From an uncultured Caryophanales bacterium (GTDB taxonomy: Bacteria; Bacillota_I; Bacilli_A; RF39; UBA660), in assembly GCA_946628045.1 (NCBI GenBank), contig CAMOVZ010000004.1, positions 49,365 through 113,364 of the forward strand: 64,000 bases of DNA. The letters run 5' to 3'. A program made the position numbers and the translations under genes. Below, one piece after another: positions 1 through 8,876 of the stretch. Under the pieces are notes generated by a model. It saw nothing but the letters and a program-made list of their open reading frames with translations, was not told the origin of the DNA and did no database searches. The first letter of the stretch is position 1, and the number at the start of each line of letters is the position of its first letter.

Positions 1-2
1 TG

Positions 3-1076
3 ATTGATCATATGGATATTATTATTACTGAAATGCCTGATATATTATTAATGGCTCAAAAGATTATTCCTAATAGAATGAAAGAAGTTTCTAATACGAA
101 TAAAGAAATGATACAAGAGGGGTATGTACTTGATTATTTAAATATAGATTATAATATAGAAGAATCTAAAAAGAATATTGAAAAGATAATGGATAAAGTA
201 AAAGTACTTAATCTTGAAGGAGCTATGTTTGATTTAAAAACAATGCTTGAGTACTATGATTCTTTATTTGTAGACTTTGAAAAAGAAAGATTATCTAGAA
301 AAGTATATGAAGAAAATGTCAGTAGTTTTTATAAGAAATTAGAAAATACTAATTTATTAGTTCAAGATGTATATAATCAATTACCTGATATTAAGAGTAT
401 GTATGATCTTAGTGATCAAGATGTATCTATAATAGATGAAGTTAATAAAACATTAATAGTTATTAATGATGATTATCGTAAAATGATAGCGCAAGATGAT
501 TCTAAGTCTAGTCCTTATTCAGTATTAAATGAAGAAGTTGAAAATTTAACTAATAGACTTGCTATTATGGAGGATGATTTTGATAAAGCATTAAAATCAC
601 TTGGTAATATGTATAATGATGAGTTAAGAGCTAGAGAACAGTTAGAAGAAATAGAAGGTTTCTTAAAGACTTGTAAGAATGCAATTAGGAGTTATAAATT
701 ACCTGTTATTACTGATAATTATTATGTACAATTAAGAGAGGCTAATGATGCTATACTTGAAGTAATAAAGGAACTTGAAAAGAAACCTATTGTTATTAAA
801 GTATTAAATACTAGAGTTGATACTGCAAGAGATTTGGTATTAAAGCTTTATAATACTACTATGAGTATGGTTAAAAATGCTCAAATGGCTGAGATGGCTA
901 TTGTATATGGAAATAGATATAGAAATAGTTATCCTGAAGTTGATAGGGAATTAAATGATGCTGAAAAGATGTTTTATAAAGGACATTATAGTGATGCATT
1001 AGATATATCTATTAAAGCAACTAGTAGAGTAGATGAAAAAATATATAGAAAGTTGATGAGTGTATATGAAAAATAA
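3..1076 (+). CDS. ezrA: EzrA septation ring regulator, 3' part (5' end outside window)
   Basis: EzrA is a membrane-anchored negative regulator of FtsZ ring assembly with a long spectrin-like cytoplasmic coiled-coil domain. What is visible is an almost wholly helical, charged protein. Its end carries the family's conserved C-terminal block with the YGNRYR motif followed by the SYPEVD stretch. The reading frame is open to the left edge, so the N-terminal membrane segment and first coiled coils are outside the window; the methionine at base 12 is internal. The downstream prepilin-like gene overlaps its end and thiI follows, which matches ezrA/thiI linkage in Bacillus. Identity is well supported by the C-terminal block. 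Confidence 0.88.
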   Translation: MDHMDIIITEMPDILLMAQKIIPNRMKEVSNTNKEMIQEGYVLDYLNIDYNIEESKKNIEKIMDKVKVLNLEGAMFDLKTMLEYYDSLFVDFEKERLSRKVYEENVSSFYKKLENTNLLVQDVYNQLPDIKSMYDLSDQDVSIIDEVNKTLIVINDDYRKMIAQDDSKSSPYSVLNEEVENLTNRLAIMEDDFDKALKSLGNMYNDELRAREQLEEIEGFLKTCKNAIRSYKLPVITDNYYVQLREANDAILEVIKELEKKPIVIKVLNTRVDTARDLVLKLYNTTMSMVKNAQMAEMAIVYGNRYRNSYPEVDRELNDAEKMFYKGHYSDALDISIKATSRVDEKIYRKLMSVYEK

Positions 1077-1683
1077 TGGAATGGGTAAATTTGAAGTACT
1101 AGTAATGATAGTTTTATTTATGGCTATTGTTGCTTACATATTATGGTATTTCCTATCAGGTAGTGATGGGCAAAAATTTAATACAATGAAAAAGAATGCT
1201 GTTAATTTATCTAAGACAGTATCTACTAATATTAATAGTTTTCATAATACTGAAACTGTATATTTAGGAGAAGCAATAAATGAGGGATTACTTCCAGCTG
1301 TTAAAAGTCCATTTAGTGGTAAGGAATGTTCTATTTCAGAGTCTAAAGTAGAAATGGAAAAAGATATGCCGGCTGTTACTTTAAGATGTGATAATTATTT
1401 AATAGATAAAGTAAGATTTTCTGGTAATTATAATGATGTGCCTATATATAAAGTAAGTGAGTGGAGTGAAGAAAAACCAAGTAGTGGTAATATAGAAGAG
1501 AAAACATTATATAATTGTATAGATGGTGGTAGTGAAAAATATCCTGAATATTATGAAGAATTATATTTTGTAGCACGTATTAATGAAGATTATGGTAGAA
1601 GTCATTATTTTGCTAATACAGTAGATACTGATTGTAAAGTAGTTAGTAAGACTTTCTATCGTACTAAAGAGCAAATAAAATAA
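1066..1683 (+). CDS. Type IV prepilin/pseudopilin-like protein
   Basis: I do not recognise a named family, but the N-terminus has prepilin architecture: a short basic leader (KNNG), then Gly at -1 and Glu at +5 of the predicted mature protein (G|MGKFE), then about 20 hydrophobic residues. The remaining 180 residues are soluble and contain several Cys (KECS, LRCDN, YNCID, TDCKV) that could form disulfides outside the cell. A prepilin peptidase would be expected to cut after the Gly, but none is in this window. An upstream GTG at 1060 is possible; ATG 1066 is preferred. It overlaps the end of ezrA by 11 bases, so it is probably co-transcribed. In B. subtilis a NifS-type desulfurase occupies this slot before thiI. 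Confidence 0.6.
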   Translation: MKNNGMGKFEVLVMIVLFMAIVAYILWYFLSGSDGQKFNTMKKNAVNLSKTVSTNINSFHNTETVYLGEAINEGLLPAVKSPFSGKECSISESKVEMEKDMPAVTLRCDNYLIDKVRFSGNYNDVPIYKVSEWSEEKPSSGNIEEKTLYNCIDGGSEKYPEYYEELYFVARINEDYGRSHYFANTVDTDCKVVSKTFYRTKEQIK

Positions 1684-1704
1684 ACAACTTAGGTTGTTTT
1701 TTTT
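1683..1704 (+). terminator. Rho-independent terminator
   Basis: A 6-bp stem (AACAAC/GTTGTT, loop TTAG) overlaps the stop codon of the prepilin-like gene and runs into eight T. Confidence 0.8.
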
Positions 1705-1722
1705 ATTTATTTTTGCTAAAAT
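1694..1722 (+). promoter_or_regulatory. Promoter of thiI, extended -10
   Basis: TTGTTT, 17 bases, TAAAAT, with TGC directly before the -10. The -35 lies inside the preceding terminator stem and T-run. Confidence 0.55.
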
Positions 1723-1739
1723 ATGTGCGTGGTGATTTT

Positions 1740-2927
1740 ATGGATCGTATTATATTAATTAAATATGGAGAATTATCTACTAAGAAAGCTAATCGTAATT
1801 TTTTTATTAATACTTTATACAATAATTTAAAGAATAAACTAAGTGATTATGATGTAAAAATACATAAAGATAGAGCTAGAATGTATGTGGAATTTTTAGA
1901 AAAAGATTTAAATGATATAAAAAATATTATTTCTAAGATATTTGGTATACATACATATCATATTGCTTATATAGTAGATACTTTAGATAAAACTATTCAA
2001 GATAAAGTGTTAGAAACTGTTAAAAATGAGAAATTTAATACTTTTAAAATTGAAACTAGAAGAAGTAATAAAAATTTCCCTATTCATAGTCAAGATTATA
2101 ATAGAGTATTGGGTGGATTAATACTTAAAAATATTGATGGAGTTAGTGTTGATGTTCATAATCCTGATTTGTGGGTAACTGTAGAAATTAGAGATACTAA
2201 TACATTTATATATTTTAATTCTTATAAAGGTAGTGGAGGATATCCTGTTGGAACTCAACAAAAAGGTATGCTTATGTTAAGTGGTGGAATAGATTCACCT
2301 GTTGCTGGATATTTAGCTTTAAAAAGAGGAATGACATTAGATGCAGTATATTTTGAAGCTATGCCACATACTAGTATAGAAGCTAGAAACAAAGTTATTT
2401 CATTAAGTAAGAAGTTAGTTAAATATACTGATCATATCAATCTACATGTAGTTAATTTTACCCCTATACAAGAAGAAATATATAAGAATTGTAAAGGAGA
2501 TTATATAATTACTATTATGAGAAGAATGATGTATAGAATAATGGAAAAACTATGCGAAAAGTACAAAGGATTAGTAATAGTAAATGGAGAAAGTATAGGA
2601 CAAGTTGCTTCCCAAACATTAACTAGTATGAATGTTATTAATAGTGTTACTAATAAACCAGTAATAAGACCTCTTGCATGTTTTGATAAATTAGAAATAA
2701 TGGATATTGCTAGAAATATAGACACATATGACATTAGTATTATTCCATATGAGGATTGTTGTACTGTATTTGTTCCACCTCATCCAGTAATTAATCCTAA
2801 ACTAGAAACTTGTATAGAAGAAGAAAATAAATTTGATTATAATAAATTAATAGATGAGGCTGTGGAAAGTTTAAATACTATTAAGATTACTGATGAAAAA
2901 GACAATGAATTTAGTGAATTACTATAA
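1740..2927 (+). CDS. thiI: tRNA 4-thiouridine synthetase ThiI
   Basis: ThiI transfers sulfur from a cysteine desulfurase to U8 of tRNA and in some species also to ThiS for thiamine synthesis. The protein has 395 residues: an N-terminal ferredoxin-like/THUMP part (starts MDRIILIKYGELS) and a PP-loop ATPase domain with SGGIDSPVAGY near residue 181. The C-terminal rhodanese domain of the E. coli enzyme is absent, as is usual in Bacilli. The ATG at 1740 is chosen because GGTGAT lies just upstream. No desulfurase is adjacent; SufS, 45 kb away, is the only one in the window and is a possible sulfur donor. Confidence 0.95.
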   Translation: MDRIILIKYGELSTKKANRNFFINTLYNNLKNKLSDYDVKIHKDRARMYVEFLEKDLNDIKNIISKIFGIHTYHIAYIVDTLDKTIQDKVLETVKNEKFNTFKIETRRSNKNFPIHSQDYNRVLGGLILKNIDGVSVDVHNPDLWVTVEIRDTNTFIYFNSYKGSGGYPVGTQQKGMLMLSGGIDSPVAGYLALKRGMTLDAVYFEAMPHTSIEARNKVISLSKKLVKYTDHINLHVVNFTPIQEEIYKNCKGDYIITIMRRMMYRIMEKLCEKYKGLVIVNGESIGQVASQTLTSMNVINSVTNKPVIRPLACFDKLEIMDIARNIDTYDISIIPYEDCCTVFVPPHPVINPKLETCIEEENKFDYNKLIDEAVESLNTIKITDEKDNEFSELL

Positions 2928-2931
2928 AATA

Positions 2932-2957
2932 AAAACAAGGTTTAACCTTGTTTTTTT
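2932..2957. terminator. Bidirectional terminator between convergent genes
   Basis: A 9-bp stem AAACAAGGT/ACCTTGTTT with loop TTA, A-tract before and T-tract after, serves thiI and the minus-strand gene. Confidence 0.85.
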
Positions 2958-3816
2958 AAAATTGATATTGAGATAAATCTTCTATTTGACTTGCATATGC
3001 CCTTATATCTTTTACTTTCTTTCTTAAACTATCAAGTTTTATTTCTAATTCTATTTTTTTATCTCTGTCAATATTATTTTTATATAAGTCTTCTAAGTCT
3101 TTTATTTGTGATTCATAACGTTTAGCTAAAGCATATAAATCTTCTGGATCTATTCCTTTACCATTTTTTATTTCATCTAATCTCATATCTAATAATTCAA
3201 TTTGTTTGTTTACTTCTTCTAAATTATTACTAATATCTCTTGTTTCCGGTTTCTTATTTATTTCTTGTAGATATTTTTGTGTAATAGGAGTTAAAGCATT
3301 ACTATATTTAGCACCTAAATCTCCAACGGAAGATATTGTTTGTAGGAAATTTACCATATCTTTTATATCCTGTTCTTCTTTTGCTGTTCTTAATAAATCA
3401 ATATATTTATCAACAAAGTTTTGCTCATTTGATATTTCATCTAATGCTAATGTTACTAGTAGACTTTCTAGATCAATTTTTAATTTAGAATTACTTGATT
3501 GTACTTTAGCATCCATATATTTACTTTCTAATCTAATGTTTCCTGATTTAAATTTAGTAATAGTAGAAAGACCTGTTGTTTTAGTTTTTTCTATTTCGTC
3601 TTTTTTTTCTTCTATTTGTACTTCTTGTTTTACTTCTTGTGTTTGGTTTTCTTCTTGATTAACATTTTCTTGAGATTTTAGTTTTATATCAGTATTATTT
3701 TTTTGTTTTTGTATAAGATGTTCTACTGCTTTAGTTAGATATTCTACTAATACTTCATCATTTTCTAATTTAGCTTCTTCAATCATTTTTTTAAGATTAT
3801 TTATTTTATCTTCCAT
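2956..3816 (-). CDS. Uncharacterised charged coiled-coil protein
   Basis: Not recognised. The 286-residue product has no signal peptide or membrane segment and is rich in Lys, Glu and Gln. A Gln/Glu-rich low-complexity stretch lies near residues 45-75 (repeats of EENQTQEV type), followed by predicted helices and a C-terminal coiled coil. The ATG at 3816 is preferred over the longer frame because TAGGTGAT lies just before it. It is transcribed convergently with thiI and divergently from ackA. A cytosolic or DNA-associated structural role is possible but unproven. Confidence 0.7.
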   Translation of the reverse strand: MEDKINNLKKMIEEAKLENDEVLVEYLTKAVEHLIQKQKNNTDIKLKSQENVNQEENQTQEVKQEVQIEEKKDEIEKTKTTGLSTITKFKSGNIRLESKYMDAKVQSSNSKLKIDLESLLVTLALDEISNEQNFVDKYIDLLRTAKEEQDIKDMVNFLQTISSVGDLGAKYSNALTPITQKYLQEINKKPETRDISNNLEEVNKQIELLDMRLDEIKNGKGIDPEDLYALAKRYESQIKDLEDLYKNNIDRDKKIELEIKLDSLRKKVKDIRAYASQIEDLSQYQF

Positions 3817-3837
3817 ATAATCACCTACTATATATAA

Positions 3838-3846
3838 ATTATAACA
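3838..3846 (-). promoter_or_regulatory. Extended -10 of the minus-strand coiled-coil gene
   Basis: On the minus strand this reads TGT-TATAAT, about 20 bases before the GGTGAT ribosome site. No good -35 is seen. Confidence 0.45.
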
Positions 3847-3875
3847 TATTAGTATTTTATTTATGTTAATATTTA

Positions 3876-3904
3876 TTGTCATTTTACATCTTTTTTGATA
3901 AAAT
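3876..3904 (+). promoter_or_regulatory. Promoter of ackA (first copy)
   Basis: TTGTCA, 17 bases, TAAAAT, with TGA before the -10 (extended -10). It lies 25 bases before the start codon. Confidence 0.65.
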
Positions 3905-3929
3905 ATGTATATTGAAAAGGAGAGATAAT

Positions 3930-5129
3930 ATGAAATTTTTATGTGTTAATGCTGGAAGTAGTTCTTTAAAATTTCAATTATTTGATATGCCTAGTGAGAA
4001 AGTATTAATTAGTGGTTATATTGAAAAAATTGGATTAGAAGATAGTTTTTGGACTACTAAGGTAAATGGAGAAAAAATTAAAGGTGCAAAATACCTTAAA
4101 AATCATAGTGAGGCTGTTCAAGTTTTATTAAGTGAATTAGTTGAACATGGTGCTGTTAAATCATTAGATGAGATTAAAGGTGTAGGTCATCGTGTATTAC
4201 ATGGAGGAGAGAAATATAGTGATTCAGTATTAATTACTGATGAAGTAATTCAAGATATTAAAGATTTAACTAAACTTGGGCCACTTCATCATCCTGGTAA
4301 TTTAGCTGGAATTGAAGCTTTAAAAGAAGTATTACCTGATGTTCCTATGGTTGCTGTATATGATACTGCATTCCATCAAACTATGCCTAAAGAAAACTAT
4401 ATGTATCCAGTACCATATGAATGGTATTTAAAATATGGAGTTAGAAAATATGGTTTCCATGGTACTAGTCATAAATACATTACTACAGTTATGAAAGAAA
4501 AATTAGGTAAAGAAGATGTTAACTTAATTATTTGTCATATTGGTAGTGGTGCTAGTATTTCAGCTATTAAAGATGGTAAATGTTTTGATACTACAATGGG
4601 TATTACTCCACTTGATGGATTAATGATGGGAACTCGTAGTGGTGCAATTGATCCATCTATCTTAGAATATGTTTGTAAAGAGTCTGGAGAAGATATAGCA
4701 GAAATTACAAATGCGTTAAATAAGAAAAGTGGTCTTTTAGGAGTATGCGGATTCTCAGATAATAGAGATGTAGAAAAGGCAGCTAGTGATGGAGATGAAA
4801 GAGCAGTACTAGCACTTAATATGTATCATGATAGAATAGCTAAATATATAGCAGATTATTATATTGAATTAGGTGGAAAAGTAGATGCAATAGTATTTAC
4901 TGCTGGTATTGGAGAAAATGGTATTGAATCACGTGAAGAAATTATTAATAGATTAAATCCAATTGGTTTATTTGTGGATAAAGAAGTTAATAATACGATT
5001 GCTGGATATAGAGATAAGCAAGAAGGAAAAATTAGTTCAAAAGAATCTAAAGTAGATATTTATGTAGTTCCTACAAATGAAGAATTAATGATTATTAAAG
5101 ATACGTATAAAATTGTAAATGAAAAATAG
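3930..5129 (+). CDS. ackA: Acetate kinase, copy 1
   Basis: Interconverts acetyl phosphate + ADP and acetate + ATP, the energy-yielding step of acetate fermentation. The 399 residues are normal for the family. Visible motifs are the N-terminal NAGSSSLKF phosphate-binding loop, GPLHHPGN, VYDTAFHQTM, KYGFHGTSHKY, the HIGSG adenosine loop, GTRSGAIDPS and FTAGIGENG. Start ATG 3930 follows AAGGAGAG. It has its own promoter and terminator. A paralogue lies at 6113, separated only by a PrsW-type gene. The phosphotransacetylase gene is not in the window. Confidence 0.96.
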   Translation: MKFLCVNAGSSSLKFQLFDMPSEKVLISGYIEKIGLEDSFWTTKVNGEKIKGAKYLKNHSEAVQVLLSELVEHGAVKSLDEIKGVGHRVLHGGEKYSDSVLITDEVIQDIKDLTKLGPLHHPGNLAGIEALKEVLPDVPMVAVYDTAFHQTMPKENYMYPVPYEWYLKYGVRKYGFHGTSHKYITTVMKEKLGKEDVNLIICHIGSGASISAIKDGKCFDTTMGITPLDGLMMGTRSGAIDPSILEYVCKESGEDIAEITNALNKKSGLLGVCGFSDNRDVEKAASDGDERAVLALNMYHDRIAKYIADYYIELGGKVDAIVFTAGIGENGIESREEIINRLNPIGLFVDKEVNNTIAGYRDKQEGKISSKESKVDIYVVPTNEELMIIKDTYKIVNEK

Positions 5130-5147
5130 GTTTATCCTATTTTTTTA
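5123..5147 (+). terminator. Terminator of ackA
   Basis: Stem AAATAGG/CCTATTT, loop TTTAT, then T-run; the 5' arm overlaps the stop codon. Confidence 0.8.
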
Positions 5148-5175
5148 TTGAATTATTTTCTTTTTTTGATAGAAT
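5148..5175 (+). promoter_or_regulatory. Promoter of the PrsW-type gene
   Basis: TTGAAT, 16 bases, TAGAAT with TGA in front of the -10, immediately after the ackA terminator. Confidence 0.5.
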
Positions 5176-5193
5176 TAATAATAGGTGATGTAT

Positions 5194-6039
5194 ATGCAAT
5201 TTTTATTAGTAGCTGCAGTATTACCAGTATTTATATTATGCTTTTTTATATATAAAAAGGATCCTCATAAAGAACCTGGTAAATTATTAGCTAAAATATT
5301 TGCATTAGGATTTGTTAGTGCACTTCCTGTATTTTTTATAGAAATCTTTTTAGGAAATATATTTCCTACTGAAGGAGTATCTAATTTTATATTAATATTT
5401 GTTAATGTATTTATTTCTGTTGCTTTAGTAGAAGAAGGATTTAAATGGGTAATTACAATGTTTTTAGGATATAGAAATAAAGATTTTGATGAGATATATG
5501 ATATTGTGGTTTATGCAGTATTTGCTTCACTAGGTTTTGCGTGTATTGAAAATATATTATATGTATTTACAAGAGGTTTAGGTGTTGCAATATTTAGAGC
5601 TTTTCTATCTATTCCGGGGCATATGTGTTTTGGTGTTATAATGGGTTATTTTTTAGCTCAAGCTAAAGTTGGTAGTATAAATAAAAATACTAATATATTT
5701 AAGAAGAATATATTATTAAGTATATTACTTCCTACTCTTGTTCATACTTTATATGATGCACTATTATTTTATTCTGCATTTAATTCGTTAATTATAGTAA
5801 TTTTCTTTATGCTTGATACAGCTATGGTAGTAATATGTATATTAACAGTTAATAAGACTTCTAAGATTCAACAAAATTTGGATACTAATTTAAATACTGG
5901 TGTTTTAAAAACTACAGATACAGGTCAATTAATATTCAGTTCAATAAATACTCAAGAAGAAATACATTATTGTCCTATATGTGGTAATAATGTTGATGGA
6001 TGTAATTATTGTTCTGGATGTGGATTTAAAATAAAATAG
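5194..6039 (+). CDS. prsW: PrsW-family intramembrane metalloprotease with C-terminal zinc ribbon
   Basis: PrsW cleaves the anti-sigma factor RsiW in B. subtilis at the start of a stress-signalling cascade. The family motifs are visible within a multi-pass membrane domain (about seven hydrophobic segments): VEEGFKW, then GFACIENILYV, then SIPGHMCFG and a late LVHTLYD His. The last 25 residues add a four-Cys zinc ribbon (CPICGN...CSGCGF), which B. subtilis PrsW does not have; it may bind a partner or substrate. Start ATG 5194 is chosen because GGTGAT precedes it. It sits between two acetate kinases but is probably a separate transcript. No sigma/anti-sigma pair is in the window. Confidence 0.85.
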   Translation: MQFLLVAAVLPVFILCFFIYKKDPHKEPGKLLAKIFALGFVSALPVFFIEIFLGNIFPTEGVSNFILIFVNVFISVALVEEGFKWVITMFLGYRNKDFDEIYDIVVYAVFASLGFACIENILYVFTRGLGVAIFRAFLSIPGHMCFGVIMGYFLAQAKVGSINKNTNIFKKNILLSILLPTLVHTLYDALLFYSAFNSLIIVIFFMLDTAMVVICILTVNKTSKIQQNLDTNLNTGVLKTTDTGQLIFSSINTQEEIHYCPICGNNVDGCNYCSGCGFKIK

Positions 6040-6065
6040 AAAGAAGATATTTCTTTCTATTTTTT
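6034..6065 (+). terminator. Terminator after the PrsW-type gene
   Basis: Long stem AAATAGAAAGAA/TTCTTTCTATTT followed by a T-run, overlapping the stop codon. Confidence 0.85.
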
Positions 6066-6112
6066 GTTTATTAGTGTATAATATTTATGAAAGTTTAGAA
6101 AGAAGGAATGTT

Positions 6113-7294
6113 ATGAAAATTTTATCTGTTAATGCAGGTAGTAGTTCATTAAAATTTACTTTATTTGAAATGAAAGATGAATCTGTTATCGTTAGTGGTT
6201 TATTTGATAGAATAGGAATTGATAATAGTTTTTATAAAATTAAGTTAAATGGAGAAACAATAAAAGAAGAAATAGATCTTCCTACTCACACTGAAGCTGT
6301 TAATACTTTATTAAATAAATTAATTGATTTAAATATAATTAATTCTTATGATGAAATAAAGGGTGTAGGGCATAGAATATTACATGGTGGAGAAAAGTAT
6401 TCTGAATCAGTGATTATTAATGATGATGTTATTGAAAGTATTAGGGAATTGATACCTCTTGGACCTCTTCATCATCCAGGTGAAATAGCAGGAATACTTG
6501 CATTAAAAGAAGTATTACCTGATGTTCCTATGGTTGCTGTATATGATACTGCATTTCATCAAACAATGAGTGAAGAAGCTTATTTATATCCAGTACCTTA
6601 TAAATGGTATAAAGATTATAAAGTACGTAAATATGGATTTCATGGTACTAGTCACAAGTATATTGCAGAGACTGTTAAAAAAATACTAAATAAAGATAAT
6701 TTTAGATTAATAAGTTGTCATATTGGTAGTGGTGGAAGTATTTGTGCTATTAAGGATGGTAAATGTGTTGATACTTCTATGGGATTTACTCCACTTGCAG
6801 GTATTATGATGGGAACAAGAAGTGGTGATATAGATCCATCTATTATTCCATTTGTTATGGAAAAAGAAGGCAAAAATGCTAGTGAAATAGTTGAAGATTT
6901 AAATAAACAAAGTGGTGTTTTAGGATTAAGTGAATTATGTAGTGATATGAGAGATTTAGTTAGTGCATGCGAAGAAGGAAATCCTCAAGCCATAATAGCT
7001 AAAAATAAATATGTAAGAAGAGTAGTAGATTATATAGCTCAATATTATGTATTATTGGGTGGATGTGATATTATAGTATTCACTGCTGGTGTTGGTGAAA
7101 ATAATGTTGCAATTCGTCGTGAGATTTGTGAAAAATTATCTTGTTTAGGAATTAAAATAGATTTAGATCTTAATAATATAAGAGGAGAAGAGACTAAGAT
7201 AAGTACTGATGACTCTAGTATATTAGTATATACAATACCTACTAATGAAGAATTAATGATTGCTAGAGACACTTTAAGATTAATGAATAGATAG
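6113..7294 (+). CDS. ackA: Acetate kinase paralogue, copy 2
   Basis: A 393-residue protein with all AckA motifs (NAGSSSLKF, GPLHHPG, VYDTAFHQTM, HIGSG, GTRSGDIDPS, FTAGVGENN). It is plainly paralogous to copy 1; more than half of the residues match in the central blocks compared by eye. Differences such as DGLMMG to AGIMMG and a different C-terminal half suggest divergence, possibly towards propionate or butyrate, but substrate cannot be read from sequence. Start ATG 6113 follows AGAAGGA. nrnA starts nine bases after its stop and engB follows, so the three genes look like an operon. Confidence 0.9.
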   Translation: MKILSVNAGSSSLKFTLFEMKDESVIVSGLFDRIGIDNSFYKIKLNGETIKEEIDLPTHTEAVNTLLNKLIDLNIINSYDEIKGVGHRILHGGEKYSESVIINDDVIESIRELIPLGPLHHPGEIAGILALKEVLPDVPMVAVYDTAFHQTMSEEAYLYPVPYKWYKDYKVRKYGFHGTSHKYIAETVKKILNKDNFRLISCHIGSGGSICAIKDGKCVDTSMGFTPLAGIMMGTRSGDIDPSIIPFVMEKEGKNASEIVEDLNKQSGVLGLSELCSDMRDLVSACEEGNPQAIIAKNKYVRRVVDYIAQYYVLLGGCDIIVFTAGVGENNVAIRREICEKLSCLGIKIDLDLNNIRGEETKISTDDSSILVYTIPTNEELMIARDTLRLMNR

Positions 7295-7303
7295 GAAATT
7301 GTT

Positions 7304-8257
7304 ATGTATAGTGAATTAATAAATAAAATAGAACAATTTGATAATATAGTAATTGCCAGACATATAGGAGTAGATCCTGATGCTTTATGTAGTCAATTAG
7401 CATTAAGGGATTCTATTTTATTAACTTATCCAGAAAAACACGTTTTAGCTGTAGGTACAGGTAGTCAAAAATTTTTATCTTTTGGTAAGTTAGATAGAGT
7501 AGAAAAATTAGATGATGCATTATTAATAGTTTGTGATACTCCAGATAGAAAAAGAGTTGATTCTGTTAATGTGGATGATTTTAAATACTCAATTAAAATA
7601 GATCATCACCCATATGTTGAAACTTTTTGTGATATGGAAATTATTGAAGATGATAAGACTTCTGTTAGTGAAATTATTATGAATATAATTGAAACTACTA
7701 ATTTAAAATGTGATAGTAATATAGCACAATTATTATATATGGGTCTTGTTTCTGATTCTAATAGATTTTTATTTAATAGTTGTACACCTTCAACATTTAA
7801 AACTGTTTCTACTTATTTAGAAAAATATCCATTTGATTTATCTTTGGCATATCAAAAATTATATATGAGACCATTAAATGAAGTTAGATTAGAAGGATAT
7901 ATTTCATTAAATATGAAAGTAACTGATAATAATTTAGGTTATATTTTAATAAGTGATGAAGTTATAAATAATTTAGGAGTAGATAGTGCTTCTGCTGGTA
8001 ATATGGTTAATAATTTTAATTTTATTAAAGAAGTACTAGTATGGGCTACTATTACAGAAGATATTAAGAATAATCAATTTAGAGTATCTATTAGATCTCG
8101 TGGACCTGAGATACAAAAAGTAGCTGAGGCGCATAATGGCGGAGGTCATAAATATGCAGCAGGAGTTAAAGCAAAAACTCGTGAAGAAGCACTTCTTGTA
8201 ATGAAAGATTTAGATTTATTACTTCAAGAATATAATAAAGAAAAAGAGGAGATGTAG
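7304..8257 (+). CDS. nrnA: DHH-DHHA1 phosphoesterase, NrnA-like
   Basis: Bifunctional oligoribonuclease / 3'-phosphoadenosine-5'-phosphate phosphatase type: degrades very short RNAs and pAp in the cytosol. The 317 residues show an N-terminal metal-binding motif (H19-x3-DPDALCS), CDTPDR, the DHH motif near residue 101 (KIDHHP) and the C-terminal DHHA1 substrate motif GGGHKYAAG near residue 277. It follows ackA copy 2 by nine bases and engB starts one base after its stop, so it is in an operon. The family also contains cyclic-dinucleotide phosphodiesterases, but the short length without a GGDEF-like part favours NrnA. Confidence 0.85.
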   Translation: MYSELINKIEQFDNIVIARHIGVDPDALCSQLALRDSILLTYPEKHVLAVGTGSQKFLSFGKLDRVEKLDDALLIVCDTPDRKRVDSVNVDDFKYSIKIDHHPYVETFCDMEIIEDDKTSVSEIIMNIIETTNLKCDSNIAQLLYMGLVSDSNRFLFNSCTPSTFKTVSTYLEKYPFDLSLAYQKLYMRPLNEVRLEGYISLNMKVTDNNLGYILISDEVINNLGVDSASAGNMVNNFNFIKEVLVWATITEDIKNNQFRVSIRSRGPEIQKVAEAHNGGGHKYAAGVKAKTREEALLVMKDLDLLLQEYNKEKEEM

Positions 8258-8258
8258 T

Positions 8259-8855
8259 ATGTTAATAAAAGATGCTAATTTGGATATTATTGCTACTAGA
8301 AGAAGTCAATATCCTGATGATAATAGACCAGAATTTCTATTAGTAGGTAGAAGTAATGTAGGTAAAAGTAGTTTTATTAATTCTATTTTATCTCGAAAAA
8401 ATTTAGCTCATACTTCTGCAACACCTGGTAAAACTCAAACATTAAATTTTTATGGTGTAAATAATAAATTTTATTTAATAGATGTTCCTGGTTATGGATA
8501 TGCTGCTACTGATAAAAAAACTCAAGCTAAGTTTGGTATGATGATAGAAGAATATCTAGAAAAAAGAACTCAATTAAAAAGAGTATTTATGTTAATAGAT
8601 TTTAGACATAAACCAACAGAAGATGATCTATTAATGTATAATTTTTTAAAATACTATAATCTTCCAGTTACTGTAGTTGCTACTAAGGCAGATAAAATAG
8701 GCGGAAGTAAAAAACAAAAAAATTTAAAAGTTATATTAGATACTTTAGATTTAGTAGTAGGAGATGATTTAGTAGTATTCTCTAGTGTTACTAAGTTAGG
8801 TGTAAAAGAAGTATTAAATAAAATAGATATTTTAGTTAATGGAGAAACTCTTTAA
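8259..8855 (+). CDS. engB: Ribosome-assembly GTPase EngB/YsxC
   Basis: EngB is an essential GTPase in 50S ribosomal subunit maturation. The 198 residues contain G1 GRSNVGKSS (residues 29-37), the G2 TPGKTQ region, G3 DVPGYG, G4 TKAD and G5 SSVTKLG. Start ATG 8259 follows GAGGAGATG and is nearly contiguous with nrnA, implying translational coupling. Nothing unusual in sequence. Confidence 0.94.
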   Translation: MLIKDANLDIIATRRSQYPDDNRPEFLLVGRSNVGKSSFINSILSRKNLAHTSATPGKTQTLNFYGVNNKFYLIDVPGYGYAATDKKTQAKFGMMIEEYLEKRTQLKRVFMLIDFRHKPTEDDLLMYNFLKYYNLPVTVVATKADKIGGSKKQKNLKVILDTLDLVVGDDLVVFSSVTKLGVKEVLNKIDILVNGETL

Positions 8856-8876
8856 TTTATAATCATATATTATAAT

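Noticed and set aside
3206..3658. A 150-codon plus-strand frame antisense to the coiled-coil gene
   Set aside because: It is the shadow of the minus-strand gene at 2956-3816; composition (Ser/Phe-rich) and lack of ribosome site fit an antisense artefact.
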